This document shows positions 1 through 6,857 of a stretch of 42,189 nt of DNA, in pieces; positions within the stretch are counted from its first letter, which is position 1; each line of letters starts with the position of its first letter. The notes beneath the pieces were generated by a model. The model saw nothing but the letters and a program-made list of their open reading frames with translations, did no database searches and was not told the DNA's origin. This stretch comes from an uncultured Peptococcaceae bacterium (GTDB taxonomy: Bacteria > Bacillota > Dehalobacteriia > UBA4068 > UBA4997): positions 1 to 42,189 of the forward strand of contig CANQPG010000009.1 of the NCBI GenBank assembly GCA_947625705.1. The letters are read 5' to 3'. Both the position numbers and the translations under genes were made by a program.

Positions 1-628
1 GGGGCGCCTGACGGGTAGTTTGTCCACCCTGGCCCTGGGAAGCGTTCTGGGGCGCGTTCTGGCCGCTTCTGTGCGCCTGGGCGTAACCGTTCATATTGAA
101 GCGGACAACGCCGTTCCGGTCGACGATAACCAGGTCACAGATTTCGCGGCGGTCGTCATAGGCGATCTTCGACACCTTGAAGCGTGTGTTCGAATAGCAC
201 TTGAAGACTTCCTTGTTTCCCTGGCGTTCGGAATAGAATTCGTTATCGGCCAGTTCGACATAAATGAACGGGCCGGTGTAAAGTTCGCGGCCGATCCCGA
301 CATTAAAGCCGGCACGTTTGAAGGCGTCCGACGCCTGGCCCTTTTCCTTTTCGGTGTTGCTCTCGACACCGACGTCCTGTTTCCGGACCCAGGTCTTTTT
401 TTCTTCGTCCCAGATGTCGATCGAACAGAACAGATTCCCGTTGATTACTTCGTGGGTTCTCTGCCAGTTGCCAGGGCCGAAGACCAGGTCCAGGATTCGC
501 ATATCGACACGGGCGTCCTTGTAGAGAAGAAGGACCGCGCCGACCTTTCCGGTCTTCGCCTTGCTGACGGACTGAACGCGACAGTCAATGTCCTGTTCAG
601 TCAGAAGGGGAATGGTGAATTCTTTCAT
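1..628 (-). CDS. Rad52-like phage single-strand annealing protein (3' end beyond window)
   Basis: The reading frame is open from an ATG at 628 to the window edge (about 209 codons seen, no stop), so the C-terminus is missing. The protein begins MKEFTIPLLTEQDI and carries the pattern DLVFGPGNWQ, then DVGVESNTEKEKGQASDAFK and RAGFNVGIGRELYTGPFI. This pattern is typical of Rad52/Rad22-type annealing proteins in phages of Bacillota, which anneal complementary single strands during phage recombination. A Q/G/N-rich tail begins near residue 190. The gene follows the Gp157-like gene by 12 bases, as expected for a phage recombination module. The family call is from memory of motifs; another phage DNA-binding protein is possible. 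Confidence 0.72.
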   Translation of the reverse strand, partial: MKEFTIPLLTEQDIDCRVQSVSKAKTGKVGAVLLLYKDARVDMRILDLVFGPGNWQRTHEVINGNLFCSIDIWDEEKKTWVRKQDVGVESNTEKEKGQASDAFKRAGFNVGIGRELYTGPFIYVELADNEFYSERQGNKEVFKCYSNTRFKVSKIAYDDRREICDLVIVDRNGVVRFNMNGYAQAHRSGQNAPQNASQGQGGQTTRQAP

Positions 629-640
629 GTCGTCGCCCCC

Positions 641-1135
641 TTACTTGATCTGAATGTTTCGGTTTTCGACCAACGACGCGCCGGTGATTTCCTGACCGGC
701 CTGAATTGCCTTCTTGATCGCCGTCTTGTCCGGCTTCGTGGACACGGTTTCCACGATATAGTCAGCCGGAAGGGCGCCTTCGTCGTCGATACTTACCGCG
801 ACGGACTTTCTGAAGGACACGCGGACCTTTGCGGTTTCGACCTTCTCGCGGCCGGCGGCGTCCAGACAGGAAGCCAGATACTTCTTCATGTTGTCGACCT
901 TACGTTCTGCGCTCTTTCTGCGCTCTGCCAGGCTCGATTCCTCTGTCTTCAGGGAACCGATAAAGGCTTCCAGGTTCTTAATGTAACAGGCCACAGATTC
1001 GGCCTTTTCCTCAAACACACCGGCCAGGGCGTCCACTGCTTCGAAATTCAGGATTTCGCCGGTTTCTTCGTCGACCTCCAAACGGTCGAAGGCTTCCAGA
1101 TATTCACGGGTGATTTCATACAGACTATTATTCAT
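641..1135 (-). CDS. Gp157-like phage protein
   Basis: This 164-aa protein has the arrangement of the siphovirus Gp157 family. An N-terminal LYEITREYLEAFD segment is followed by an acidic DEETGEIL turn and a long K/E-rich helical segment (about residues 45-95, likely coiled coil). A C-terminal part of short beta-type segments ends in NIQIK. Gp157 proteins are encoded beside recombination genes and were linked to phage resistance in Streptococcus thermophilus. The ATG has a strong AAAGGAGG site upstream and overlaps the stop of the preceding gene by a few bases, so the two are translationally coupled. The Rad52-like gene follows 12 bases downstream. Confidence 0.85.
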   Translation of the reverse strand: MNNSLYEITREYLEAFDRLEVDEETGEILNFEAVDALAGVFEEKAESVACYIKNLEAFIGSLKTEESSLAERRKSAERKVDNMKKYLASCLDAAGREKVETAKVRVSFRKSVAVSIDDEGALPADYIVETVSTKPDKTAIKKAIQAGQEITGASLVENRNIQIK

Positions 1136-1442
1136 TCGGGGAACCTCCTTTCAGGACAGCCTTCGCGTCGTTCAGGCAGTGGCTCAGGAAGGCGATCACG
1201 TTGTTCACTTCTGCCGGAAGATCGGCGGATTCAAGGGTCTTGAAGATTTCTTCGGACACGCTGTCCAGGATCGCGGCGGCCTTATCAGCGCCGGCGGCCT
1301 TTGCTTCGGATTCCTTGAAGCGGTTGAACCAGTCGGTCGAACTGCGACGTTCATATTCCAGACTTTCGGTCAGTTCACGGTTCTCGACCAGGATTTTTAA
1401 GGTAAAAGCCTTCACGGCTTCAGTGTCATAAAAATTCAGCAT
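1128..1442 (-). CDS. hypothetical phage protein, 104 aa
   Basis: I do not recognise the family. The product is a soluble, mostly helical, acidic protein with a K/E/R-rich centre (YERRSSTDWFNRFKESEAKA) and no membrane segment. The ATG at 1442 has an AAAGGAG site at good spacing. The end of the gene overlaps the start of the Gp157-like gene by 8 bases, so both belong to one minus-strand phage operon. Nothing in the sequence shows an enzymatic motif. Confidence 0.7.
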   Translation of the reverse strand: MLNFYDTEAVKAFTLKILVENRELTESLEYERRSSTDWFNRFKESEAKAAGADKAAAILDSVSEEIFKTLESADLPAEVNNVIAFLSHCLNDAKAVLKGGSPNE

Positions 1443-1468
1443 TGAAATTTGCTCCTTTCTGTGCTATA

Positions 1469-1630
1469 CTATTTACAGGTTTTTTTGGAATGGGCCGTTT
1501 CGGTTGTTGTGGTGACGACGAAACGGTCTTTTTCTGTTTCTTCGATCGTGATTTTCTTTTCACCAAGAAGAATCAGGCTTTTGACGGCTTGTCCGACCTG
1601 GACCGGTGACAGTGTCGCGGTGTACTTCAT
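1469..1630 (-). CDS. small phage protein, 53 aa
   Basis: This short frame starts at ATG 1630 behind a near-perfect AAGGAGG site with 6 bases of spacing and stops at TAG 1469-1471. It begins MKYTATLSPVQVGQAVKSLI and contains a charged middle (GEKKITIEETEKDR) and a T-rich tail. The ribosome site is the main reason to call it. It overlaps the 3' end of the upstream membrane-protein gene by about 70 bases, which is more than usual. Function is unknown. Confidence 0.6.
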   Translation of the reverse strand: MKYTATLSPVQVGQAVKSLILLGEKKITIEETEKDRFVVTTTTETAHSKKTCK

Positions 1631-1871
1631 GGCGTTTCCTCCTTTCCTTGCGTACTGGGAAGGCGCCGGCCAGAAGTAGCAGTCCGGCCCAGATGAACAG
1701 GAATCCGAACGTTCTGACCGTTCCTTCCAGAAGTGGAACCCTGTCGCACTCGACAGCGCCGACGGCCCCTAACATGGCCAGGAAGGCGAATATTGAAAGA
1801 AGGGACGCCGTGTTCCTTATGGCCAGGCGAATTCGGTTTCGTTTTCGCCTGGCGGCCTGTGATCGCGTCAT
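1560..1871 (-). CDS. small phage membrane protein
   Basis: The 103-aa product has a basic N-terminus (RRKRNRIRLAIRN) followed by two hydrophobic segments, roughly residues 22-40 and 55-72, so it is probably an inner-membrane protein with two passes. The ATG at 1871 has an AAAGGAGG site and overlaps the stop codon of the HTH gene, indicating coupling. The last 25 residues are read in a different frame across the start of the 53-aa gene and look low in information. Function unknown. Confidence 0.55.
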   Translation of the reverse strand: MTRSQAARRKRNRIRLAIRNTASLLSIFAFLAMLGAVGAVECDRVPLLEGTVRTFGFLFIWAGLLLLAGAFPVRKERRKRHEVHRDTVTGPGRTSRQKPDSSW

Positions 1872-2122
1872 GGGTTGACCTCCTTTCGTCTTCTGCCACG
1901 ACGACGAATATTTTCCTGGTAGGTCTTCTGTGCCAGAACCGGATCGTAGGCCGGACGCTGATTCTGGTCAAGTTCACCGGTGTCGCCGCGCTTCAGTTCA
2001 CCATAAAGCGTCTTTTTAGGGACGCCGACAGCTTCCGAAATTTCGGCGGTGGTGACGCCTTTTTCGTATAAAGCCGCGATCGCTTTTCTGTCGTCGAAGG
2101 TAATAGTCTTGTAAGTTGCCAC
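1868..2122 (-). CDS. helix-turn-helix phage regulator
   Basis: An 84-aa DNA-binding protein. Residues about 10-40 (DRKAIAALYEKGVTTAEISE, then VGVPKKTLYGELKRG) form a homeodomain-like HTH of the kind found in IS30/resolvase-type regulators, and the C-terminus is very basic (NIRRRGRRRKE). The start is GTG at 2122, chosen for the AAAGGAG site 9 bases upstream. It is the first gene of the minus-strand phage operon and overlaps the next gene by 4 bases. It may control the early operon, but no operator is visible. Confidence 0.7.
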   Translation of the reverse strand: MATYKTITFDDRKAIAALYEKGVTTAEISEAVGVPKKTLYGELKRGDTGELDQNQRPAYDPVLAQKTYQENIRRRGRRRKEVNP

Positions 2123-2156
2123 GTTTTCACGCTCCTTTCTCGGCCGTTTTGGATAT

Positions 2157-2195
2157 AAAAAAATAGACTGCGAAGTTCGTCTGAACTTTGCAATC
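2157..2195 (-). terminator. intrinsic terminator read on the minus strand
   Basis: GATTGCAAAGTTC pairs with GAACTTCGCAGTC across a 4-base loop (13 positions with one mismatch and one wobble). Seven T residues follow on the minus strand. It sits upstream of the HTH gene, so it must end a transcript entering from the right, yet only the oppositely oriented efp gene is there. Confidence 0.7.
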
Positions 2196-2238
2196 TAATG
2201 TTACACCCTACACTGGGCGGGGCTTTGGCAAAAAATGC

Positions 2239-2267
2239 TTGTCTGGCCGTGCCAAGTGTGGTATACT
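2239..2267 (+). promoter_or_regulatory. sigma-A-type promoter of efp
   Basis: TTGTCT and TATACT are separated by 17 bases, and efp begins about 67 bases downstream of the -10 box. Confidence 0.7.
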
Positions 2268-2333
2268 ATACAGGGTTAATTTAATTCGACTATAAGCTGA
2301 ATTTATTTTCAGCCTGTTGGGGAGGTATTTTTC

Positions 2334-2888
2334 GTGATTTCCAGTAATGATTTTCGTAACGGCGTATCTATTGATTTGGACGGCGAGGCTTTCGTTGTCG
2401 TTGATTTTCAGCATGTTAAGCCCGGCAAGGGCTCCGCGTTTGTGCGGACAAAGCTGAAAAACGTGCGCACCGGCGGCGTGGTGGAGCGTACCTTTGCCGC
2501 GGGCGAGAAAGTGCCGAAAGCGCATTTGGAGCGCAAGCAGATGCAGTATCTCTATAACGACGGCGACTATGTGTTCATGGACAACAACACCTATGACCAG
2601 ATGACGCTGACCGCCGAGCAGATTGGCCCCAAGCTGAAATATCTGAAAGAGAACATGGATCTTTACATTCTGTTCTTCAAGGGCGCGATCCTGGGCGTGG
2701 ATTTCCCGCCGCAGGTGGAGCTGACCATCACCGAGACCGAACCCGGCATCAAGGGCGATACCGCCACCGGCGGCACCAAGCCCGCCACTACCGAGACCGG
2801 CGCGATCATCAAAGTGCCGTTCTTCATCAACGAGGGCGACGTTGTTCGCGTCAACACCGAGACCGGCGAATATATCGAGCGCGTTTGA
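2334..2888 (+). CDS. efp: translation elongation factor P
   Basis: EF-P binds the ribosome between the P and E sites and restores peptide bond formation at polyproline stretches. The 184-aa length is normal. The three-domain layout is visible: a KOW-like N-terminal domain with the loop [10 protein letters not shown], whose lysine is the position modified in many species; a middle OB domain; and a C-terminal OB domain ending TGEYIERV. The start is GTG at 2334 behind GGGGAGG with 8 bases of spacing. The signature region [17 protein letters not shown] is intact. In many Clostridia efp lies just upstream of the CD1247-like gene and the spoIIIA operon, as here. No modification enzyme is seen nearby. 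Confidence 0.97.
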   Translation: MISSNDFRNGVSIDLDGEAFVVVDFQHVKPGKGSAFVRTKLKNVRTGGVVERTFAAGEKVPKAHLERKQMQYLYNDGDYVFMDNNTYDQMTLTAEQIGPKLKYLKENMDLYILFFKGAILGVDFPPQVELTITETEPGIKGDTATGGTKPATTETGAIIKVPFFINEGDVVRVNTETGEYIERV

Positions 2889-2978
2889 TCCTCCCTTTGG
2901 GGCAGGCTGAATAAACGCCCGGTTTATGCGTATGCTTATTACCGAATACAGAAGCAGCTAAAAAAGGAGGTTTTGCTG

Positions 2979-3452
2979 ATGTGTGAATTGAAAGAAAGAG
3001 TCGTATTTTTGCAGGGCTTGGCCAAGGGTATGGAGCTCGACGAGGACTCCAAAGAGGGCAAGCTGATCAGTTCCATGCTGGATATCATGGCTGATATGGC
3101 CGACGCGCTTGGCGAGATGTCTGACGATTTGGACGAAGTATATGATTATGTTGACGAGCTGGACGAAGATCTTTCCGAGGTTGAGGACGAGGTGTTCGGC
3201 GAGGACGAGTGTGACTGCGGCTGCGACGATGATTGCTGCTGCGATGACGACGAGTGCGACTGCGACGACGACGATTACGTTGAGGTGACCTGCCCCAACT
3301 GCCATGAGACGGTTTGCTTCAGCTCCGATATTCTGGACGCCGACGAGCCGATCGAGGTCGTCTGCCCGGTGTGCGACGCGGCGGTGTTCTCCAATGACGC
3401 CGACTATGTTGAGGTTGAGGGCGAGGAAGCCGACGACAAGAAAGAGGACTAA
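2979..3452 (+). CDS. CD1247-like acidic, cysteine-rich protein
   Basis: The ATG at 2979 is chosen over a TTG six bases upstream because AGGAGG lies 8 bases before it; the product is 157 aa. The N-terminal 70 residues (LKERVVFLQGLAKGMELDED onward) match the clostridial family with a CD1247 N-terminal domain and look helical. A D/C-rich run follows (about residues 75-100), with alternating Cys and Asp. Then comes a zinc-ribbon-like part with CPNC (about 107-110) and CPVC (about 130-133), and an acidic tail. It probably binds metal through these cysteines; the physiological role is not established. It sits between efp and the spoIIIA region, a conserved position in spore formers. Confidence 0.8.
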   Translation: MCELKERVVFLQGLAKGMELDEDSKEGKLISSMLDIMADMADALGEMSDDLDEVYDYVDELDEDLSEVEDEVFGEDECDCGCDDDCCCDDDECDCDDDDYVEVTCPNCHETVCFSSDILDADEPIEVVCPVCDAAVFSNDADYVEVEGEEADDKKED

Positions 3453-3475
3453 ACCTTAAACCAAAGCAATTTTTA

Positions 3476-3547
3476 AGAGCCGCCCTGCGGGGCGGCTCTG
3501 ATCATCAAAAACAAGAGCTTGACCGCTTACTCGTGTCAAGCTCTTGT
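3476..3547. terminator. pair of hairpins between converging genes
   Basis: The first hairpin (3476-3500) pairs AGAGCCGCC with GGCGGCTCT. The second (3511-3547) pairs ACAAGAGCTTGAC with its exact complement and has T-rich sequence on both exits. It can therefore terminate both the CD1247-like gene and the QueD-like gene. Confidence 0.85.
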
Positions 3548-3554
3548 TTGTTTA

Positions 3555-4118
3555 TTACTTTTTGTAACCGCACTTCGGGCAAACGCCGTTTTCGTTCAGG
3601 GCAATGCCGCACAACGGGCAGCGATCAATCTGATTGTTTGTCCGGAACTCCGCAGAGGCTGCATTCACACCGCTGGTAAAGGTGAGTTTAGCAATATTCA
3701 GCTTGTCCTTCAGCAGGTCGTAGACAATTTTAATCATGCCTTCTACGGTCATGGTTTCCTTGGTGACAACCAGACGGCAATCCGGGTAGGCGGTGGCCAA
3801 CTCCGTCCGGAAAGCCGGCCCGGTCATTTGATTTGTCGGCGCGCCGTCCTTGATCCCCTGCTTTTCGTACACATCAAGAATTGCGGGCAGCAGGGGGTCA
3901 TCTTCCCGCAGGATCAGTGCGTGGTCAAAGTTCTGCAGCACGTTCCAGGCGGTTTTTTTGATCTCATTGCAGGGGAAAACCATGTTGACGCCGGGTTCGA
4001 TAGAATCTTCTACTTCAATCGTAAGTACGCCTGTATGCCCATGCAGGTACTGTGCTTCGCCCTTGAAGCCGTAAAACCTGTGCGCATATTGCAGGTCCAG
4101 CTTGGTAATGCTTCTCAT
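3555..4118 (-). CDS. QueD-like 6-carboxytetrahydropterin synthase family protein with C-terminal zinc ribbon
   Basis: The 187-aa product has the T-fold metal site of the PTPS/QueD family: AHRF near residue 13 and LHGH at 25-28, with FDHALIL later. In QueD the catalytic cysteine lies four residues before HGH (C-x3-H-G-H); here that residue is Ala22, preceded by Glu21, so classical QueD chemistry is doubtful. A rubredoxin-like ribbon, CPLC then CPKC, is added at the C-terminus (about 168-184). The ATG at 4118 has GAGG 9 bases upstream; a TTG just before it is less likely. It lies 52 bases downstream of a Fur-like gene in the same direction and probably shares its promoter. It could be a pterin or deazapurine enzyme of altered activity. 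Confidence 0.8.
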   Translation of the reverse strand: MRSITKLDLQYAHRFYGFKGEAQYLHGHTGVLTIEVEDSIEPGVNMVFPCNEIKKTAWNVLQNFDHALILREDDPLLPAILDVYEKQGIKDGAPTNQMTGPAFRTELATAYPDCRLVVTKETMTVEGMIKIVYDLLKDKLNIAKLTFTSGVNAASAEFRTNNQIDRCPLCGIALNENGVCPKCGYKK

Positions 4119-4170
4119 CAAAATGCACCTCTTTTCTAATATATTTACAGGCCGCTTGGCATAGCCCGTA

Positions 4171-4557
4171 TTACCTGGTTAATTTTCTGTACTCCGGACA
4201 GATTCCCCTAAAAATAATATCATAGCCGTTAAACCGGAAACCGCGGGGATCGCGGATATTCTGCTCCAGTCCAGAGACAAAATCCATGTCCACATCGAAA
4301 ACCCGCCCGCATTTCTCGCACCGCACATGACAGTGATCCTGGCAGAGGTGATCAAAACGGTCAGCCCCGCCGGCAAGCTCTATCTTGCGAATTTCTCCCG
4401 CTTGTGCCAGTCGGTTCAAATTGCGATATACAGTCCCCCGGCTGATATGCGGGTGCTCCCGCACAATTTCCTGATAGACTTCATCTGCCGTGGCATGGGA
4501 CTGCAATTTGTTCACAGTTTCAAGTACCAAGGCGGCTTGGATCGTATGGCGCTTCAT
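4171..4557 (-). CDS. Fur/PerR family metal-responsive regulator
   Basis: A 128-aa repressor of the Fur superfamily. The N-terminal winged helix includes ISRGTVYRNLNRLAQAGEI (residues 38-56), the recognition region. The dimerisation/metal domain has HCHVRCEKCGRVFDVD (75-90) with the HxH and first CxxC motifs. The second structural CxxC is broken: GICPEYRK has Cys120 but Tyr in place of the last Cys. The overall pattern is closest to PerR, an Fe/Mn peroxide sensor, but the ligand set is not complete enough to fix the metal. AAGGAG lies 13 bases before the ATG, a long spacing. A palindrome over the -10 box suggests autoregulation, and the QueD-like gene follows. Confidence 0.87.
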   Translation of the reverse strand: MKRHTIQAALVLETVNKLQSHATADEVYQEIVREHPHISRGTVYRNLNRLAQAGEIRKIELAGGADRFDHLCQDHCHVRCEKCGRVFDVDMDFVSGLEQNIRDPRGFRFNGYDIIFRGICPEYRKLTR

Positions 4558-4586
4558 AATCCAATATATTCTCCTTATTAGTATCT

Positions 4587-4602
4587 TATCCTACTTAGGA
4601 TA
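4587..4602. promoter_or_regulatory. palindromic operator for the Fur/PerR-like protein
   Basis: TATCCTA-CT-TAGGATA is a perfect 7-2-7 inverted repeat that overlaps the -10 box of the regulator's own promoter. This is the position expected for an autorepressor site. It resembles, but does not match, the classical Per/Fur box. Confidence 0.6.
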
Positions 4603-4628
4603 TTATATTATTTTTCGCGTTTTGTCAA
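4600..4628 (-). promoter_or_regulatory. promoter of the fur-like/queD-like operon
   Basis: On the minus strand TTGACA (4628-4623) and TAATAT (4605-4600) are separated by 17 bases in an AT-rich stretch. This is a near-consensus vegetative promoter. Confidence 0.8.
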
Positions 4629-4685
4629 GGCATATTGCCATGTTTTTTGGCTGTGTACACAAATTCTTCCTTATATGCTGAATTT

Positions 4686-4712
4686 AGCCGCCCTCGGGCG
4701 GCTCTTTTTTTG
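4686..4712 (+). terminator. plus-strand intrinsic terminator before spoIIIAA
   Basis: AGCCGCC pairs with GGGCGGCT around a short loop and is followed by C and seven T residues on the plus strand. No plus-strand gene is seen upstream back to 3452, so it may insulate the spoIIIA operon or end a short unannotated RNA. Confidence 0.75.
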
Positions 4713-4791
4713 TGCCTAAATGTCGCCGGGGGCTTGTTCTATTTGCCCCTTTCCCCAAATAAAATTTAGCGTAACGGGAGGAGGGGCGCAT

Positions 4792-5700
4792 ATGCCAAAA
4801 GACGTACCGGAAACGCTGCTGCATGGGCTGTTGCCGGAGCTGGCGGCGGCGATAAGCGAGGCGGCTGCGGCGGATCTCCAGGAAATTCGTCTGCGGGTCG
4901 GGCGTCCCGTGCGCCTCACGCTGGCTGCGGGTGAGCAAACATTGCCGCTCGTCTGGACGGTTGATTTGCAGCAGCGGCAGCTGATGCGCCTGTTGGATAA
5001 TTCCGTCTACGCCTTTGAGGAGCAACTGAAGCAGGGCTTCATTACGCTGCCGGGCGGCCACCGGGTCGGCCTGATCGGCGAGGCCTGGTATGACGAGGGG
5101 CGCTTGGGCGGCTTCCGTGATATATGCAGCTTGAACGTGCGGGTGGCGCGCGAAGTCATTGGGGCGGCGGCGCCGTTCTGGCCGTGGGTGATATCCCGGG
5201 GGCGGGTGCTGCGGACGCTCTTGGCCGCCCCGCCCGGCGTCGGTAAGACTACGCTGCTGCGCGACATGGTGCGCCAGCTTTCCGATGGTGCGGCCGGTAT
5301 CGCGCCCCTGAACATCGGCGTGGCCGACGAGCGCATGGAGCTGGGCGCGGTCTGCGGCGGCGAGCCGCAGCTTGATCTGGGCAGCCGCACGGATATCATT
5401 TCGGCCTGCGATAAAGCGCGGGCGGTGGCGATACTGCTGCGCTCAATGGGGCCGCAGCTGGTGGTGACGGACGAAATCGGCAGCGCCGCCGACGCGCAGG
5501 CGCTTTCCGATGCGCTGAACGCCGGGGTGGGGGTGCTGGCCAGCGCCCACGCGGCAAGCTACGGCGAGCTTTTGGCGCGGCCGCATTTGGGGGAATTGGC
5601 GGCGGCGGGCTTCTTTGAACGTGTTATTTTCCCGGTGCGGCGGGGCGGGGGAGTTTTCCCCGGCGCGGTTTATGACGGGCAGGGGGTGCGGCTGCTTTAA
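4792..5700 (+). CDS. spoIIIAA: stage III sporulation protein AA, ATPase
   Basis: SpoIIIAA is the ATPase of the SpoIIIA-SpoIIQ feeding-tube channel that links mother cell and forespore. The 302-aa product has Walker A APPGVGKT (146-153) and Walker B LVVTDEIG (223-230). The N-terminal ring-building segment includes the conserved LQEIRLRVGRPV (29-40) and LPGGHRVGL. The start at ATG 4792 is preferred over an in-frame ATG 72 bases upstream because GGGAGGAGG is 7 bases before it. Its stop codon overlaps the spoIIIAB start (TAATG). It is expected to be expressed in the mother cell under sigma-E; I could not identify a convincing sigma-E promoter in the 75 bases upstream. Confidence 0.95.
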   Translation: MPKDVPETLLHGLLPELAAAISEAAAADLQEIRLRVGRPVRLTLAAGEQTLPLVWTVDLQQRQLMRLLDNSVYAFEEQLKQGFITLPGGHRVGLIGEAWYDEGRLGGFRDICSLNVRVAREVIGAAAPFWPWVISRGRVLRTLLAAPPGVGKTTLLRDMVRQLSDGAAGIAPLNIGVADERMELGAVCGGEPQLDLGSRTDIISACDKARAVAILLRSMGPQLVVTDEIGSAADAQALSDALNAGVGVLASAHAASYGELLARPHLGELAAAGFFERVIFPVRRGGGVFPGAVYDGQGVRLL

Positions 5701-6224
5701 TGGGCTTTAATCTGATAGGCTTGGGCGGGGCGGCGGCGGTTTTGCTGGCCTGTGTCGGCGTCTTTGGGGAACTGCGTCAGGCGCTGTTCCGCCGGGTGCA
5801 GGAGCTGGACAGCTGGCTTGCCGCGGTGCGCGTTATGCAGACGGAGATGACGTTTGGGGCGCTGCCGCTTTCCCGTCTCTGCGGCAGTATAACGGCGCAG
5901 ACCGATGGCGCGGCGGCGGCGTTTTGGCAAGAGCTGGCGGCGCGCTTAGACGCCGGTTCCGGCCTGGCGGCAAGCTGGCAGGAGCTGCTGGCGGAAAATG
6001 CGGCGGGGGCGCATCTTTTGCCGGGCGATACGCAGGCTCTGCGCGATTTGGGCGCGGGGCTGGGCGCTTCGGGGCTGGCGCAGCAAAAGCGGCTGCTGGC
6101 GCTGACAGAGGAGCGCTTAAAGGCGCTGCACACCGAGGCGGCAGAGCGTTACCGGCGGCTGGCGCGGCTGCTGGCGGCGCTGGGGTGGAGCAGCGGCCTG
6201 CTGCTGATCTGCCTGGCGCTTTAA
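5700..6224 (+). CDS. spoIIIAB: stage III sporulation protein AB
   Basis: A 174-aa membrane protein with one hydrophobic segment at each end (about 5-25 and 155-173) and a helical, Ala/Leu-rich middle. It is related to GspF-type platform proteins. The pattern RRVQELDSWLAAVRVMQTEM (about 31-50) and the later LGASGLAQQKRLL are typical of SpoIIIAB. The start overlaps the spoIIIAA stop by one base, so translation is coupled. The family member in Bacillus subtilis has a similar length. It acts as part of the mother-cell side of the channel. Confidence 0.9.
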   Translation: MGFNLIGLGGAAAVLLACVGVFGELRQALFRRVQELDSWLAAVRVMQTEMTFGALPLSRLCGSITAQTDGAAAAFWQELAARLDAGSGLAASWQELLAENAAGAHLLPGDTQALRDLGAGLGASGLAQQKRLLALTEERLKALHTEAAERYRRLARLLAALGWSSGLLLICLAL

Positions 6225-6239
6225 TAAGGGGAGGGGCAT

Positions 6240-6437
6240 ATGGACGTTAGCTTAATATTTTTTCTGGCGGGGCTGGCCATCGCGGTAACGGTGATCAACG
6301 CGCTGTTAAAGCAGGCCGGGCGCGAGGAGTACAGCTATCTGGTGCTGCTGGCGGGGCTGGTCATCGCGCTTTTGCAGGTGCTGCCGCTGGTGCTCTCGCT
6401 GTTCAATGAGGTGCAGAGCGTATTCAATTTATATTGA
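6240..6437 (+). CDS. spoIIIAC: stage III sporulation protein AC
   Basis: A 65-aa membrane protein with two transmembrane helices and the conserved NALLKQAGREEYSYLVLLAG region between and into the second helix. SpoIIIAC and SpoIIIAD are small integral-membrane parts of the SpoIIIA channel. The ATG has AGGGGAGGGG upstream. It lies 15 bases after spoIIIAB and 12 bases before spoIIIAD. Confidence 0.93.
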   Translation: MDVSLIFFLAGLAIAVTVINALLKQAGREEYSYLVLLAGLVIALLQVLPLVLSLFNEVQSVFNLY

Positions 6438-6449
6438 GGGTGGCGCAAA

Positions 6450-6842
6450 ATGTCGCTGTTTTTTATGCTGGCCGGGGTGGTGCTGGCGGGGCTGTTTGTG
6501 TCGCTGCTGCTGAAGCAGAGCGGGCTGCCGGCGCTCTCATATCTGCTGGCGCTTGGCGTTTCGGCGCTGGTGCTGCTGCGGCTGCTGCCGCTTTTAAGCG
6601 AGATTTTGGCGGTGTTTCGCCGCCTGGCGGAGGGCGCGGGGCTTTCCGGCGGGTATTTGGGCATTATACTGAAAATTTTGGCGATAAGCTATGCCGCCGA
6701 GTTTATTGCCAGCCTTTGCCGCGACGCGGGCGAGAGCGCGTATGCCGCCAAGGTAGAGCTGGCCGGCAAAATTTCGGTCATGCTGCTGGCGGTGCCGGTC
6801 ATCGTGAACATTCTGGACACGGTGCTGCAAATTTTGCCGTGA
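6450..6842 (+). CDS. spoIIIAD: stage III sporulation protein AD
   Basis: A 130-aa polytopic membrane protein whose first 60 residues resemble SpoIIIAC (SLLLKQSGLPALSYLLALG). A further conserved part contains LGIILKILAISYAAEFIASL and CRDAGESAYAAKVELAGK. That second motif, with its charged residues inside a hydrophobic stretch, is a SpoIIIAD signature. It is required for the channel through which the mother cell supports late forespore gene expression. It sits directly between spoIIIAC and spoIIIAE. Confidence 0.94.
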   Translation: MSLFFMLAGVVLAGLFVSLLLKQSGLPALSYLLALGVSALVLLRLLPLLSEILAVFRRLAEGAGLSGGYLGIILKILAISYAAEFIASLCRDAGESAYAAKVELAGKISVMLLAVPVIVNILDTVLQILP

Positions 6843-6857
6843 GGGGCGGTGGGTGAC

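Noticed and set aside
20-1243. Long plus-strand open frame of 407 codons
   Set aside because: It lies opposite the phage operon, whose minus-strand genes have strong ribosome sites and recognisable Gp157 and Rad52 features; the plus frame has no family pattern or ribosome site.
4720-4791. N-terminal extension of SpoIIIAA from an upstream ATG
   Set aside because: The extension reads through the likely leader, has no ribosome site, and the internal ATG 4792 has GGGAGGAGG at ideal spacing.
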